64,000 bases of DNA from NCBI GenBank assembly GCA_900556485.1, contig USOX01000002.1, positions 1 through 64,000 of the forward strand, in the 5' to 3' direction. A program made the position numbers and the translations under genes. How positions within the stretch are numbered: position 1 is the stretch's first letter; each line of letters begins with the position of its first letter. The notes under the pieces were generated by a model that searched no databases, had not been told where the DNA came from, and worked only from the letters and a program-made list of their open reading frames with translations. Positions 52,974 to 62,407 of the stretch are shown one piece after another. The stretch comes from an uncultured Dysgonomonas sp. (lineage in GTDB: Bacteria; Bacteroidota; Bacteroidia; Bacteroidales; Dysgonomonadaceae).

Positions 52974-55118
52974 ATGAAGAAGCTTCTTTTAATTTTTAGT
53001 ATTTTAATCATGGTTTACTCCTGTAATACTACCTCAAACAAAGAATCTGAAAATCCTTTCTTTTCAGAATTTAAAACACCAAATGGTGTTCCTCCGTTCG
53101 ACCTTATAAAGGTAGAGCATTATATGCCGGCTTTTGAAGAAGGCATGAAACAGCAAATGGAAGAAATAGATGCTATCGTAAATAATGTAGAAACACCAAC
53201 TTTCGAAAATACTATAGTAGCATTGAACAACTCAGGCAGAATGCTCGACAGAGTAAACGCTACATTCGGTATAATGACCGGAACAATGTCTGATTCTACA
53301 TTCCGTGCCATGCAACAAGAGATAATGCCAAAATTGAGTGAACATTCAGATAATATCAATCTGAATGAAAAACTTTTTGATCGCATAAAAGTAGTACACG
53401 ACGATTCTACCCGTACAGATTATACAACAGAGCAGAAGATGCTTATTGATAAATATTATAAAGACTTTGTACGTTCAGGTATATTACTGGATGGTTCGAA
53501 ACAAGCTCGCTTGCGTGAAATAAACAAAGAATTGGATATCTTATCCCTAAACTTTGGACAAAATCTACTAAAAGATACTGAGAGCTATTTACTTATCATC
53601 GACAAAAAAGAAGATCTTGCCGGATTACCAGAAGACATCATTGCAGCGGCTGCAAAAACAGCACAAGCAAAAGGTCATGAAAGCAAGTGGGTTTTCACAT
53701 TAAGCAAACCTAGCTGGGAGCCATTCCTACAGTATGCCGATAACAGAGATTTAAGAGAAAAACTATACAAAGCAATGTATAGCCGTGGCAATAATGGCAA
53801 CGAAAATGATAACAAAGAGATTATCAAAAAATTAGTAACTCTACGCCTTGAAAAAGCAAACATTCTGGGATTCAATACACATGCCGATTTTGTACTTGAG
53901 CAAACAATGGCAAAAACCCCGGATAATGTATTCAAACTATTAAATGACGTATGGAACCATGCTTTACCTCAAGCAAAGAAAGAGTTAAATGAACTTCAAA
54001 CCTTGGCAAAAAAAGAAGGACAAAATATAAAATTTGAATCTTGGGATTGGTGGTACTATGCAGAAAAACTTCGCAAAGAAAAATATGCTTTAGATGAAGA
54101 TGCTTTAAAACCATACTTCCAAGCCGATAATGTACGTGCAGGAGTATTTGCTGTGGCTAACAAATTATACGGTATCAACTTCAAACAACTTACCGATATC
54201 CCTGTATACCAAAAAGATGTAAAGGCATATGAAGTAACAGATGCTGACGGATCATTAATTGGTGTTATCTACTTCGACGATTTCGCTCGCGATGGTAAAC
54301 GTGCTGGTGCATGGATGGGTAGCTTCCGCAAACAGGAAATATATAATGGCACTTCTGTTCATCCATTAATCTACAATGTAGGTAACTACAACCCTCCTAC
54401 TGATGGCAAACCAGCATTACTAACATTGGATCAGGTAGAAACTATGTTCCACGAATTTGGACATGGCTTACATGGCCTTCTTTCTAAATGTACATATCAC
54501 AAATTATCTGGTACATCTGTTTCTCGCGACTTCGTAGAGCTACCATCACAGGTAATGGAGCACTGGGCTTTCGAACCTGAAGTTCTGAAAATGTATGCAA
54601 AACACTACGAAACAGGTGAAGTTATTCCTAGCGACTTGATTCAAAAAATAGAAAACTCTTCTAAATTCAATCAAGGCTTTATTACTACCGAACTTGTAGC
54701 TGCTGCCTTACTTGATATGAAATGGCATACTATCAATGCAACATCAGGCTTTAACCCACATCATGTAGAAGGAGCAAAGGATATTGACGTTCGCAAATTT
54801 GAAGCCGATGCGATGAATGAAATTGGTCTGATTTCTGAGATCATTCCTAGATACAGAAGCACTTATTTCTCTCACATTTTCAATGGTGGCTATTCATCTG
54901 GATACTACAGCTATCTGTGGTCAGAAGTTCTTGACTCAGACGCTTATCAGGCTTTTGTTGAAAAAGGTAATATCTTCGATCCGGAAACAGCAAAATCTTT
55001 CCGCGAAAATGTACTATCTAAAGGCGGAACGGAAGATCCTATGGTATTATATAAAAAATTCAGAGGTGCCGAACCAAATACCAATTCATTATTAAAAAAC
55101 AGAGGTTTTGTTAAATAA
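52974..55118 (+). CDS. dcp: M3 family peptidyl-dipeptidase (Dcp-like)
   Basis: The 714-residue zinc peptidase has a lipoprotein-type signal (VYSC; Cys17) and the active-site HEFGHGLHGL near residue 498, followed by ELPSQVMEHWAF. The domain order and size match Dcp, which removes C-terminal dipeptides. The signal places it in the periplasm or outer membrane. A -7 box TATTTTTG at 52931-52938 lies 35 bases before the start. Confidence 0.93.
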   Translation: MKKLLLIFSILIMVYSCNTTSNKESENPFFSEFKTPNGVPPFDLIKVEHYMPAFEEGMKQQMEEIDAIVNNVETPTFENTIVALNNSGRMLDRVNATFGIMTGTMSDSTFRAMQQEIMPKLSEHSDNINLNEKLFDRIKVVHDDSTRTDYTTEQKMLIDKYYKDFVRSGILLDGSKQARLREINKELDILSLNFGQNLLKDTESYLLIIDKKEDLAGLPEDIIAAAAKTAQAKGHESKWVFTLSKPSWEPFLQYADNRDLREKLYKAMYSRGNNGNENDNKEIIKKLVTLRLEKANILGFNTHADFVLEQTMAKTPDNVFKLLNDVWNHALPQAKKELNELQTLAKKEGQNIKFESWDWWYYAEKLRKEKYALDEDALKPYFQADNVRAGVFAVANKLYGINFKQLTDIPVYQKDVKAYEVTDADGSLIGVIYFDDFARDGKRAGAWMGSFRKQEIYNGTSVHPLIYNVGNYNPPTDGKPALLTLDQVETMFHEFGHGLHGLLSKCTYHKLSGTSVSRDFVELPSQVMEHWAFEPEVLKMYAKHYETGEVIPSDLIQKIENSSKFNQGFITTELVAAALLDMKWHTINATSGFNPHHVEGAKDIDVRKFEADAMNEIGLISEIIPRYRSTYFSHIFNGGYSSGYYSYLWSEVLDSDAYQAFVEKGNIFDPETAKSFRENVLSKGGTEDPMVLYKKFRGAEPNTNSLLKNRGFVK

Positions 55119-55122
55119 TTAT

Positions 55123-55160
55123 TCAACTCTAATTAGAGGTTATGATTGTTAAAGAGTTGA
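55123..55160 (+). terminator. Alternative hairpins after dcp
   Basis: TCAACTCT (55123-55130) pairs with AGAGTTGA (55153-55160). The inner CTCT-AATT-AGAG (55127-55138) is a competing hairpin. The distal arm overlaps the -33 area of the efp promoter. Confidence 0.45.
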
Positions 55161-55186
55161 CTGATAACTGTAATTTATTATCTTTG
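55157..55186 (+). promoter_or_regulatory. Promoter of efp
   Basis: TTG (55157-55159), 19 bases, TATCTTTG (55179-55186). Spacing and both boxes fit the Bacteroidota consensus. The leader would be about 45 bases. Confidence 0.65.
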
Positions 55187-55236
55187 CAACTCGAAAAAAC
55201 AGAATTAATATTTTAACAAACAATAAAAAATAATTA

Positions 55237-55803
55237 ATGGCAACCACAGCAGATATAAGAAACGGAATGTGCATCGATATAGATGGACAGTATTACGTTA
55301 TTATCGAATTTCTACATGTAAAACCGGGTAAAGGTGCAGCATTCGTTCGTACCAAAATGAGAAGTGTAACTACAGGCCGTGTTCTGGACAGAACATTCAA
55401 TGCTGGAGTGAAACTTGACGAAGTACGTATAGAAAAACGTCCTTATCAATACCTTTATCAGGATGATATGGGATATAACTTTATGAATACTGAGACTTTT
55501 GAGCAAATATCTTTAGCCGGAGACATGATCGAAGGTGTAGCCTTCCTTAAAGAGGGTGATATGGTTGAAGTACAAGTACATGCCGAAACTGAAACTGTAT
55601 TGACAGCAGAAATGCCTCAAAACGTTGTTCTGGAAATTACATATACTGAACCCGGACTAAAAGGTGATACAGCAACCAACACACTGAAACCTGCAACTGT
55701 AGAAACAGGAGCTGAAGTACGTGTTCCTCTGTTTATCAACGAAGGTGATAAAATCAAAATCAACACCAAAGACGGTTCATACGTAGAAAGAGTGAAAGCT
55801 TAA
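55237..55803 (+). CDS. efp: Elongation factor P
   Basis: The 188-residue protein has three OB-like domains. The loop [10 protein letters not shown] carries the tip lysine, Lys32, which in many bacteria is modified. The C-terminus [14 protein letters not shown] is standard. It relieves ribosome stalling at proline runs. It has its own promoter and terminator. Confidence 0.96.
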   Translation: MATTADIRNGMCIDIDGQYYVIIEFLHVKPGKGAAFVRTKMRSVTTGRVLDRTFNAGVKLDEVRIEKRPYQYLYQDDMGYNFMNTETFEQISLAGDMIEGVAFLKEGDMVEVQVHAETETVLTAEMPQNVVLEITYTEPGLKGDTATNTLKPATVETGAEVRVPLFINEGDKIKINTKDGSYVERVKA

Positions 55804-55825
55804 TTGCTCTTATAATAAACAGTAG

Positions 55826-55860
55826 GCCTCATAGTTAAAACCATAGACTATGAGGCTTTT
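55826..55860 (+). terminator. Terminator of efp
   Basis: GCCTCATAGT (55826-55835) and ACTATGAGGC (55847-55856) form a perfect 10-bp stem followed by TTTTATTTTTTT. Confidence 0.9.
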
Positions 55861-55939
55861 ATTTTTTTAATTTGCTACACTTTTTTATATTTGCATACTT
55901 TAATACTTACACTTATAATATTATAGAAACATAAACTAC

Positions 55940-56251
55940 ATGAAAAACACAATAGCCCTTATAAACCAAATAGAAGAAATACAACAAAGATTAAAAGCTG
56001 ATAATCTTTTCGAATCATATGAACGAAATTTCAACCGACTATTCAATATAATTGAAGAAGAAGGATATACTTGTAAAAATCCTCTAGGAGAAAAATACAA
56101 CGATAGCCGTACCGACTGCGAAGCCAATATAGTAGGGAAAGAAGGGAAAAATATGGTTATCACACAAGTAATAAAGCCAATTATATACAAACAAGAAGGA
56201 AATGAAACCGTCCTTGTGCAAAAAGGAATAGTTATTATTGAAAAAAAATAA
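55940..56251 (+). CDS. GrpE-like miniature nucleotide exchange factor
   Basis: The 103 residues have an N-terminal helix (about 3-40) and then a compact beta part: GEKYNDSRTDCEANIVG near 51-67, followed by VITQVIKPIIYKQEG and VLVQKGIVIIEKK. This resembles the C-terminal beta domain of GrpE, which docks on the Hsp70 nucleotide-binding domain; the long GrpE coiled coil is missing. GrpE is normally about 170-200 residues. The next gene, 8 bases on, is an Hsp70, strongly supporting the functional link. A -7 box TATATTTG lies at 55886-55893. The GrpE relation is by pattern and context. Confidence 0.6.
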   Translation: MKNTIALINQIEEIQQRLKADNLFESYERNFNRLFNIIEEEGYTCKNPLGEKYNDSRTDCEANIVGKEGKNMVITQVIKPIIYKQEGNETVLVQKGIVIIEKK

Positions 56252-56259
56252 TATAGCAA

Positions 56260-58815
56260 ATGAAAGCTGTAAACTTCGGTATTGATCTTGGAACCACTAA
56301 TTCGTTAATTGCAAAATATGATGCCAACACGGGAGGCTTAGTTACTATTTTTAAAAATCCGATAGGGCATAAAGAAAGCCTTGCGTCTGTTGTTGCATTC
56401 CGTAAAGACAGAGTTCTGGTTGGAGATAAAGCAAGAGAATACCTGCAAAAAGACCCTGTAAATGTTTTTGGAGGATTTAAAAGAAGAATGGGTACAGACG
56501 ATAAATCTTATGTTGTAAATATAGATGAGAATATAACTCCAATAGAACTTTCAACTTATATCCTACGTGAGTTGCAGCAATTTGTCCACACAGGAGAGAA
56601 AGTAGAAGCTGCTGTTATTACCATACCGGCATCTTTCGATACAATGCAAAGTAACGCCACCAAAGAGGCAGGATTAAAAGCAGGACTGCAAGAAGTCTAT
56701 CTTCTGCAAGAACCCATCGCTGCCAGTTTAGCATATTTCAATCACAAAAAAGAAGAATCTACAAATGGCTACTGGCTGGTATACGATCTTGGTGGGGGCA
56801 CTTTCGATATTGCATTGATAGAAATACGAGATGGTGAAATGAAAGTAAAAGACCACGAAGGGAATAACTTTCTGGGGGGAGTGGATTTTGATCGCCTAAT
56901 TGTTGAGAATATTATATTACCGAAAATTATATCTGAAACCGGAATCAGCAATTTTGAAGATTTACTTTTCGAACCACATGGACCATTCGAAAAACTCCTA
57001 TATCTATTATTATACAAAGCAGAAGAAGCTAAGAAAGAACTATCTTCCCATAACGAAGCTGATATAGATTTTTCACTTGAAGTTGATGGCAAAGAATACG
57101 ATCTTTATATAACAATCACTGTTGATCAATTCAATTCATTAATTGAGAAGCATATAAATGATACCATAAAGATGTTGCAGAATATCATGACCAGAAATAA
57201 TCTGCAATCTTCTTCTATCAAAGAGATCGTTATGGTAGGCGGAAGCACATTTATACCTTATGTGCGGGAACAACTTCAAAAACAAACATCAGTCAATATC
57301 AATACATCTATAGACCCTACATCCGTCGTTGCTATTGGAGCTGCATATTATGCTGCAAATAAATACTATCAACCGAAAGAGGAAGATATTATCCCAGTCG
57401 AAATAGATGATATACTGGAAAAGGTAGCACAAGAAGACTACCAAAATCGGCAGGAATCTGTATCTGTAGACTTAGTCTACAGTAAAATGAGCAAAGAAGA
57501 TGAAGAGGTTTTGCTTATCAGGCTCGATGGCGATTACGATGAGCTAAATCTTAATTACCGTATTATCAGAAGCGATGGCGGTTTCGATACCGGTTTTGTA
57601 AAGACAAAGCCTAAATATACTGAGTTCTTGCCACTCCTGTCTGGCATCACAAATAATTTTACTTTAAAATTCTATGATATCAATGGAGAGGAAGTAAAAT
57701 CGCTGAGCCGCGATATTGCTATTTCTCAGGGACAATTTAGTATATCGGGACAACCTCTCCCAAAAGATATATGCATAGAAGTAGATGACAGGGATAATAA
57801 CACCACCCGGCTGGAGGTCATTTTCAGCAAAAACAGTATTTTACCTCTTAAAAAGACACTATACAGGGAAATATCCAAAACAATTAAGCGAGGAAGCGCT
57901 GACAGTATTATTATCAACATACTGGAAGGTGATCAATTCACCCGCGCCCTTTCGAATCTCACGATAGGCTGTATCGAAATATCAGGAAAAGACCTGACTT
58001 CTGATCTACTGAAAGGATCAGATATCGAAATACAAATATCCATTTCTGACAATCGTGAACTAAAAACTGAGGTCTTTCTGGTGATGACCAAGCAAGAGTT
58101 CAAGAATGTATTTTCAATTTCTAAGAAAAGTATTAATATACAACGGCTAAGAGAACAATATTATAATCTGGAAGATGAGATACGCAATTCATTAAAAGAT
58201 TTCAATAAGCAAAATGAATCTATTTGGACTATACAGACTGATAATCTGCTCAATGAACTAATCAGTTACAAATCTGATTTAATGAAACTGAAACTAAATG
58301 ATAAATCCGATAAGAAATATATAATAGCAGAAGCCATATCCCGTATATCGCAAGAATATGATAAAATTGGAGGAAATGACAGACTCGAATCGTTGCAAAG
58401 CGATTATCTTACAATGAAAGAAAACACCAAAGCTAGTATTGACAATGCTTCTTTCGATAAAGAAAGTCTTTTATCACGCTTCAATAAGATTATCCAATCG
58501 GAAAGTAATTTTCTTCGCTCCCGAAATCCATCAGTAATAAACAGAGTTATCGAGAGCTTGGATGATTTATCCAGAGATGCATCTTTGTGTACAAACAGCA
58601 CTATTATTCATTATTATTTATATTTCAGAAATCTGGATATTAAAAGCTATACAAATGCCTCAGCCGCAAAAAATATAATACAAATGGCTGACAGAGCAAT
58701 GGATAATCAGAAATATATAGAATTGCGTCAACACACTATCAATCTGGCAAACTTATTACCATACGAACAACAATATATACCTAACACCGAATTTAAAGGA
58801 ACAGGAATAAGCTAA
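56260..58815 (+). CDS. Atypical Hsp70 family chaperone, 851 residues
   Basis: The nucleotide-binding domain (about 1-375) is complete, with phosphate loop 1 at IDLGTTNS (8-15), phosphate loop 2 at YDLGGGTFD (175-183) and the adenosine motif VGGST (326-330). The usual short hydrophobic linker is replaced by about 110 residues (380-490) of charged and beta-like sequence (VLLIRLDGDYDELNLNYRI). A DnaK-type beta substrate-binding region follows (about 495-605; FSKNSILPLKKT, NILEGDQFTRALSN, IEIQISISDN). The rest (about 610-851) is a long helical tail. DnaK is about 640 residues, so this is some 200 longer. It is preceded by the GrpE-like gene and followed by a membrane-anchored protein. It is a second-type Hsp70, not the housekeeping DnaK; its client is unknown. 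Confidence 0.85.
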   Translation: MKAVNFGIDLGTTNSLIAKYDANTGGLVTIFKNPIGHKESLASVVAFRKDRVLVGDKAREYLQKDPVNVFGGFKRRMGTDDKSYVVNIDENITPIELSTYILRELQQFVHTGEKVEAAVITIPASFDTMQSNATKEAGLKAGLQEVYLLQEPIAASLAYFNHKKEESTNGYWLVYDLGGGTFDIALIEIRDGEMKVKDHEGNNFLGGVDFDRLIVENIILPKIISETGISNFEDLLFEPHGPFEKLLYLLLYKAEEAKKELSSHNEADIDFSLEVDGKEYDLYITITVDQFNSLIEKHINDTIKMLQNIMTRNNLQSSSIKEIVMVGGSTFIPYVREQLQKQTSVNINTSIDPTSVVAIGAAYYAANKYYQPKEEDIIPVEIDDILEKVAQEDYQNRQESVSVDLVYSKMSKEDEEVLLIRLDGDYDELNLNYRIIRSDGGFDTGFVKTKPKYTEFLPLLSGITNNFTLKFYDINGEEVKSLSRDIAISQGQFSISGQPLPKDICIEVDDRDNNTTRLEVIFSKNSILPLKKTLYREISKTIKRGSADSIIINILEGDQFTRALSNLTIGCIEISGKDLTSDLLKGSDIEIQISISDNRELKTEVFLVMTKQEFKNVFSISKKSINIQRLREQYYNLEDEIRNSLKDFNKQNESIWTIQTDNLLNELISYKSDLMKLKLNDKSDKKYIIAEAISRISQEYDKIGGNDRLESLQSDYLTMKENTKASIDNASFDKESLLSRFNKIIQSESNFLRSRNPSVINRVIESLDDLSRDASLCTNSTIIHYYLYFRNLDIKSYTNASAAKNIIQMADRAMDNQKYIELRQHTINLANLLPYEQQYIPNTEFKGTGIS

Positions 58816-58825
58816 TAACTAACAC

Positions 58826-59734
58826 ATGCGCTACTTATCACCCATACGCTTCTACACATATTGCGGCATTGATATAGAGAATGATTCATCGATAGATTTA
58901 TCAAGACTGAAAAAGATAGTTTCTGCCGAATTTGCAATGGCTACAGACGGAACTATAAGTATAGATAATTTCAGCTACAATAAGAATGATATCCTATTGG
59001 ATCTGGAAAGTCCGGATTGGAACAAGAACCTGAGTTTCCATATCTTAATATGGCAAACGAAGAGTCTATTAAACTATTTGGAAACCGATACTATTAATAC
59101 TTTCAAGTCTCGCAAAGAATGGATTAACTTGTCGGAAAATAAGGATTTTGTCAATTTCACTTCCCCTTATTTTGCCACTTCTTACAACAATGTAATGAAG
59201 TATTTTCTTAATCCTGTAGATTTTGACGAAGCCCGTTTTTGGTTGTTATTCCTCCCTTTTATAAATGACAGCGACAGGGAAGAAGCAATGTCTTCTACTT
59301 GTAGCTTTCTGGAAGAATCTATCCGGTTATTTAAGAATACAAACACACAATCTTACTGGACAGACTTTCTGCAAATACAGCCTTGGAGTCAAAAACAATG
59401 GCATCTGTTTATTAATGATTTACCAGATACATTATTCCATTATAAAGAGCCTCTTGCTAATGCTTTAATAAATCTTACTGTTGAGATACAAAGTACTGAT
59501 GTTGGCATTGCCTATATGATAAGTACCCGTTTGACTCAACTAAAGGGGTTAAGTGCGAATTTGCAAAATATAATACAAAAGAACCACGAAGTATTTTCTC
59601 ATAATCATTCGGTTTCTATCAATGCGCACGACAACTCATCATCCGATGGTGGCTCCAATTACGGATGTAATATCATCGTTGCCATTATTGTAATTATAAA
59701 AATAATCTTACTACTAACCCGGCTTGCATCATAA
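58826..59734 (+). CDS. Tail-anchored protein of unknown family linked to Hsp70
   Basis: The 302-residue protein starts 10 bases after the Hsp70 stop. The N-terminal half is alpha/beta (PIRFYTYCGIDIENDSS, ILIWQTKSLLNYLE). A helical middle follows (EARFWLLFLPFIND; WTDFLQIQPWSQKQW). Near residues 255-277 there is a Ser/His/Asn-rich linker, and the C-terminus ends with one hydrophobic segment (about 279-298, CNIIVAIIVIIKIILLL), a tail anchor with no N-terminal signal. No J-domain HPD motif is present. It may place the chaperone at the inner membrane, in analogy to membrane-bound J-proteins of HscC systems; that is inference. The last base of the stop is the first base of the radC start. Confidence 0.7.
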   Translation: MRYLSPIRFYTYCGIDIENDSSIDLSRLKKIVSAEFAMATDGTISIDNFSYNKNDILLDLESPDWNKNLSFHILIWQTKSLLNYLETDTINTFKSRKEWINLSENKDFVNFTSPYFATSYNNVMKYFLNPVDFDEARFWLLFLPFINDSDREEAMSSTCSFLEESIRLFKNTNTQSYWTDFLQIQPWSQKQWHLFINDLPDTLFHYKEPLANALINLTVEIQSTDVGIAYMISTRLTQLKGLSANLQNIIQKNHEVFSHNHSVSINAHDNSSSDGGSNYGCNIIVAIIVIIKIILLLTRLAS

Positions 59735-60432
59735 TGGAAAATAAAACAAGGCTCAATATAAAAGATTGGGCCGAGGAAGACCGTCCCCGAGAGAAAATGC
59801 TACTGAAAGGAGTGGCTTCTCTCTCAGACGCAGAACTACTTGGTATACTAATCGGTTCAGGAAATAAAAACGAAACAGCAGTAGAACTGGCTCAACGTAT
59901 ATTACATAGTGCATCTAACAATCTGAATACACTTGGTAAGCTGGAAATCAAAGATCTCATCAAGAACTTCAATGGCATTGGCGAAGCCAAAGCTATCACT
60001 ATTGTTGCAGCTTTGGAACTAGGTAAGCGCCGAAAACTCTCGGAAGTTGTTACACAGCCTCAGATCACATGTAGTGAAGATGCTTATAATATCTTTCACC
60101 CAATACTTGCCGACCTCAAACACGAAGAAGTTTGGGTACTCCTTCTAAACAGGGCTAATAAGGTTATAAAAAGATTACAAGTTAGCAAAGGCGGAATATC
60201 CGGAACTGTTGTCGATATTCGCATGATTATGAAAGAGGCAATAGAATCTCTGGCCGTTGCCATGATATTATGTCACAATCATCCTTCAGGCAATACAAAT
60301 CCCAGTGGGGATGATGACCGGATCACAAATAAACTAAAAGAAGCCGGTTATATAATGGATATCCGATTGCTCGATCATATTATTGTATGCGATCATTCTT
60401 ATTACAGTTATATGGATGCCGGCAAAATATAA
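59734..60432 (+). CDS. radC: RadC family protein (JAB1/MPN metallo domain)
   Basis: The 232-residue protein has an N-terminal helix-hairpin-helix-like part (DAELLGILIGSGNKN near 30) and a MPN domain with HNHPSGNTNPSGDD near residues 179-192. The His-X-His, Ser and Asp of the JAMM metal site are present. The old name refers to repair, but a repair role is disputed. It shares one base with the preceding gene (TAATG), so it belongs to the Hsp70 transcript. Confidence 0.92.
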   Translation: MENKTRLNIKDWAEEDRPREKMLLKGVASLSDAELLGILIGSGNKNETAVELAQRILHSASNNLNTLGKLEIKDLIKNFNGIGEAKAITIVAALELGKRRKLSEVVTQPQITCSEDAYNIFHPILADLKHEEVWVLLLNRANKVIKRLQVSKGGISGTVVDIRMIMKEAIESLAVAMILCHNHPSGNTNPSGDDDRITNKLKEAGYIMDIRLLDHIIVCDHSYYSYMDAGKI

Positions 60433-60453
60433 GAAAGTTACATCTTTTTTCAT

Positions 60454-60461
60454 TACTTTTG
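60454..60461 (+). promoter_or_regulatory. -7 box upstream of the SufT-like gene
   Basis: TACTTTTG fits TAnnTTTG. No clear -33 box at the right spacing. Gives a leader of about 70 bases. Confidence 0.45.
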
Positions 60462-60539
60462 CATCGCAATATAAAGCTGTTATAAAACTATAAGACATAG
60501 ATAAATGTTTATAGCAGACATACAAAAAAAAATTCAATT

Positions 60540-60854
60540 ATGGCTGATTTACTAGAAATGGAAGAAAAAATCGTACTGATGCTCAAAACTGTGTACGATC
60601 CCGAAATACCAGTCAATGTATACGATCTCGGACTTATATATGAGGTAAATATTGACGATGACAAGAATGTAACTATTACAATGACACTGACAGCACCAAA
60701 CTGTCCGGCAGCCGACTTTATTCTCGAAGATGTGAGATATAAAGTAGAATCGGTGCCGGAGGTCAATAATGTACTTGTAAACCTTACATTCGAACCTGAA
60801 TGGAATAAAGATATGCTAAGCGAAGAAGCAAAGCTCGAACTAGGATTTTTATAA
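60540..60854 (+). CDS. MIP18/DUF59 family Fe-S assembly protein (SufT-like)
   Basis: The 104-residue protein has the family motif VYDPEIPVNVYDLGLIYEV (about 19-37) and the reactive Cys in TAPNCPAADFI near residue 61. Proteins of this family mature iron-sulfur clusters (SufT) or act in PaaD-like complexes. No suf genes are adjacent. The next gene starts 15 bases later in the same direction. Confidence 0.88.
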   Translation: MADLLEMEEKIVLMLKTVYDPEIPVNVYDLGLIYEVNIDDDKNVTITMTLTAPNCPAADFILEDVRYKVESVPEVNNVLVNLTFEPEWNKDMLSEEAKLELGFL

Positions 60855-60869
60855 TATTAAACTATTGTC

Positions 60870-61682
60870 GTGGGGAAAAAGGTCTATTTCTTATCTGATG
60901 TACATTTAGGTTCTGCCTATCATAAAAAGAGGCTGAAAGAACAAGGAATGATAAAAACTACTTCAGAAAAAGCAGACGAAAATTATCTTGCCCGCCACGA
61001 AATTGAGCGGAAGCTATGCCGATGGCTGGATATTGTAAAGCAAGATGCAGAAACTATTTATTTACTTGGCGACATTTTCGACTATTGGTTCGAATATAAG
61101 AATGTTGTGCCTCGTGGTTATGTCCGTTTCTTCGGGAAAATCGCTGAGTTGACAGACTTAGGAATCAATGTTCATTTCTTTATTGGCAATCATGATATTT
61201 GGGTTAGCGATTATCTGCAAAAAGAATGTGGTATCACCGTACATCTCAAACCCCAGATTACAGAAATCTATGGCAAAAAATTCTTTCTTGCACATGGAGA
61301 TGGTCTAGGCGATGAATCTCTGACTTTTAGAGTACTGCGTAAAATTTTTCATAGCAAAATCTTACGTATTCCTTATGCAGCTATCCATCCTCGCTGGACT
61401 GTTGGTTTTGCTCATTGGTGGTCTAACCATAACAGAGAGGTACATGTAACCCCTGAATATTTTGGAGAAAACAAAGAGCATCTGGTCTTGTTTGCCAAAG
61501 ATCATTTGAAAAAGCAACCGGATATAAACTTCTTTATCTTTGGTCATCGCCATATCATGCTCGATCTGATGCTTTCTGTAAACAGCAGAATCGTGATTTT
61601 AGGAGATTGGATTGATTATTTCTCTTATGGTGTATTCGATGGCGAAAACTTTACACTTGAAGTATTTGAAGGAGAAGAGTAA
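60870..61682 (+). CDS. lpxH: UDP-2,3-diacylglucosamine diphosphatase
   Basis: The 270-residue phosphoesterase has the metal motifs SDVHLGS (9-15), GDIFDYW, GNHDIW, HGDG and GHRH. It makes lipid X in lipid A synthesis. The start is GTG at 60870, the only start consistent with the DVHLG position. Slightly longer than the E. coli LpxH (240), with an inserted segment after HLGS, as in other Bacteroidota. Confidence 0.9.
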   Translation: MGKKVYFLSDVHLGSAYHKKRLKEQGMIKTTSEKADENYLARHEIERKLCRWLDIVKQDAETIYLLGDIFDYWFEYKNVVPRGYVRFFGKIAELTDLGINVHFFIGNHDIWVSDYLQKECGITVHLKPQITEIYGKKFFLAHGDGLGDESLTFRVLRKIFHSKILRIPYAAIHPRWTVGFAHWWSNHNREVHVTPEYFGENKEHLVLFAKDHLKKQPDINFFIFGHRHIMLDLMLSVNSRIVILGDWIDYFSYGVFDGENFTLEVFEGEE

Positions 61683-61710
61683 CTAAGGACTTATTATTCT
61701 ATAAAATAAA

Positions 61711-61741
61711 AAAGCTTTGAAAACCAATTCCTCAAAGCTTT
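61711..61741. terminator. Terminator between lpxH and the outer-membrane protein gene
   Basis: AAAGCTTTG (61711-61719) and CAAAGCTTT (61733-61741) are perfect inverted repeats around 13 bases, with T-tract on the plus strand and A/T on the other. It serves the two convergent genes. Confidence 0.75.
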
Positions 61742-61765
61742 CTTTATTACATAATATATTCTTTC

Positions 61766-62239
61766 TTAAAAACGAACTCCATACCCTAACATAAAATATG
61801 CAGGATCTTTCCCTTCTACAAATGTATATTTAAACTCAAAGTTTAAATAGCCATTGTCCATTACATCATATTGTAAACCTCCACCTACATTAAAACCAAA
61901 ATCCGTCCAGCTTGTACTCTGTCCCGAATTTGACCAGCGATTATTCAACATAGCACCTCCTGCTAATGGGTAAAAAGCGAAACCACCTTCCATCGGAAAT
62001 ACATAATGAACATTTACATCTATATCGAGCCCAGTTGTATGATCTTTAGGAAATAGTACCGAAGCACTAGGTGCCAGACGGATATTATTTGTTAAAAAAT
62101 ATCTACCTTCTACACCAAACAATACTCTTTTATACTCTGTTTGGTAGCCTATCTTAGGCATAATAGCTTTAGAACCGGTTTGTGCAAAAGCCCCCATAGA
62201 AATAACTGCCATTACAACAGCCAATACTAACTTCTTCAT
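61766..62239 (-). CDS. Small outer-membrane beta-barrel protein
   Basis: The 157-residue protein has a signal peptide (cleaved near AFA-QTGS). Alternating strands with Gly and aromatic residues end in GYGVRF, whose terminal Phe fits recognition by the BAM complex. Length suggests an eight-stranded barrel like OmpX/OmpW. Function unknown. Confidence 0.82.
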   Translation of the reverse strand: MKKLVLAVVMAVISMGAFAQTGSKAIMPKIGYQTEYKRVLFGVEGRYFLTNNIRLAPSASVLFPKDHTTGLDIDVNVHYVFPMEGGFAFYPLAGGAMLNNRWSNSGQSTSWTDFGFNVGGGLQYDVMDNGYLNFEFKYTFVEGKDPAYFMLGYGVRF

Positions 62240-62407
62240 ATCTTTTGATTTTAATTTATAATTCTATTGACTAAAACAGACAAACTGTTAAAATGTTCAT
62301 TTTCCTAAGTAATGATACTTCTATAAAAAATACTTTCCCCCTTATTATAAATAACTTCCAACTTATATTTACCTTTGTATCCGAGTTAATTTTAGAAGGT
62401 TATCGTT

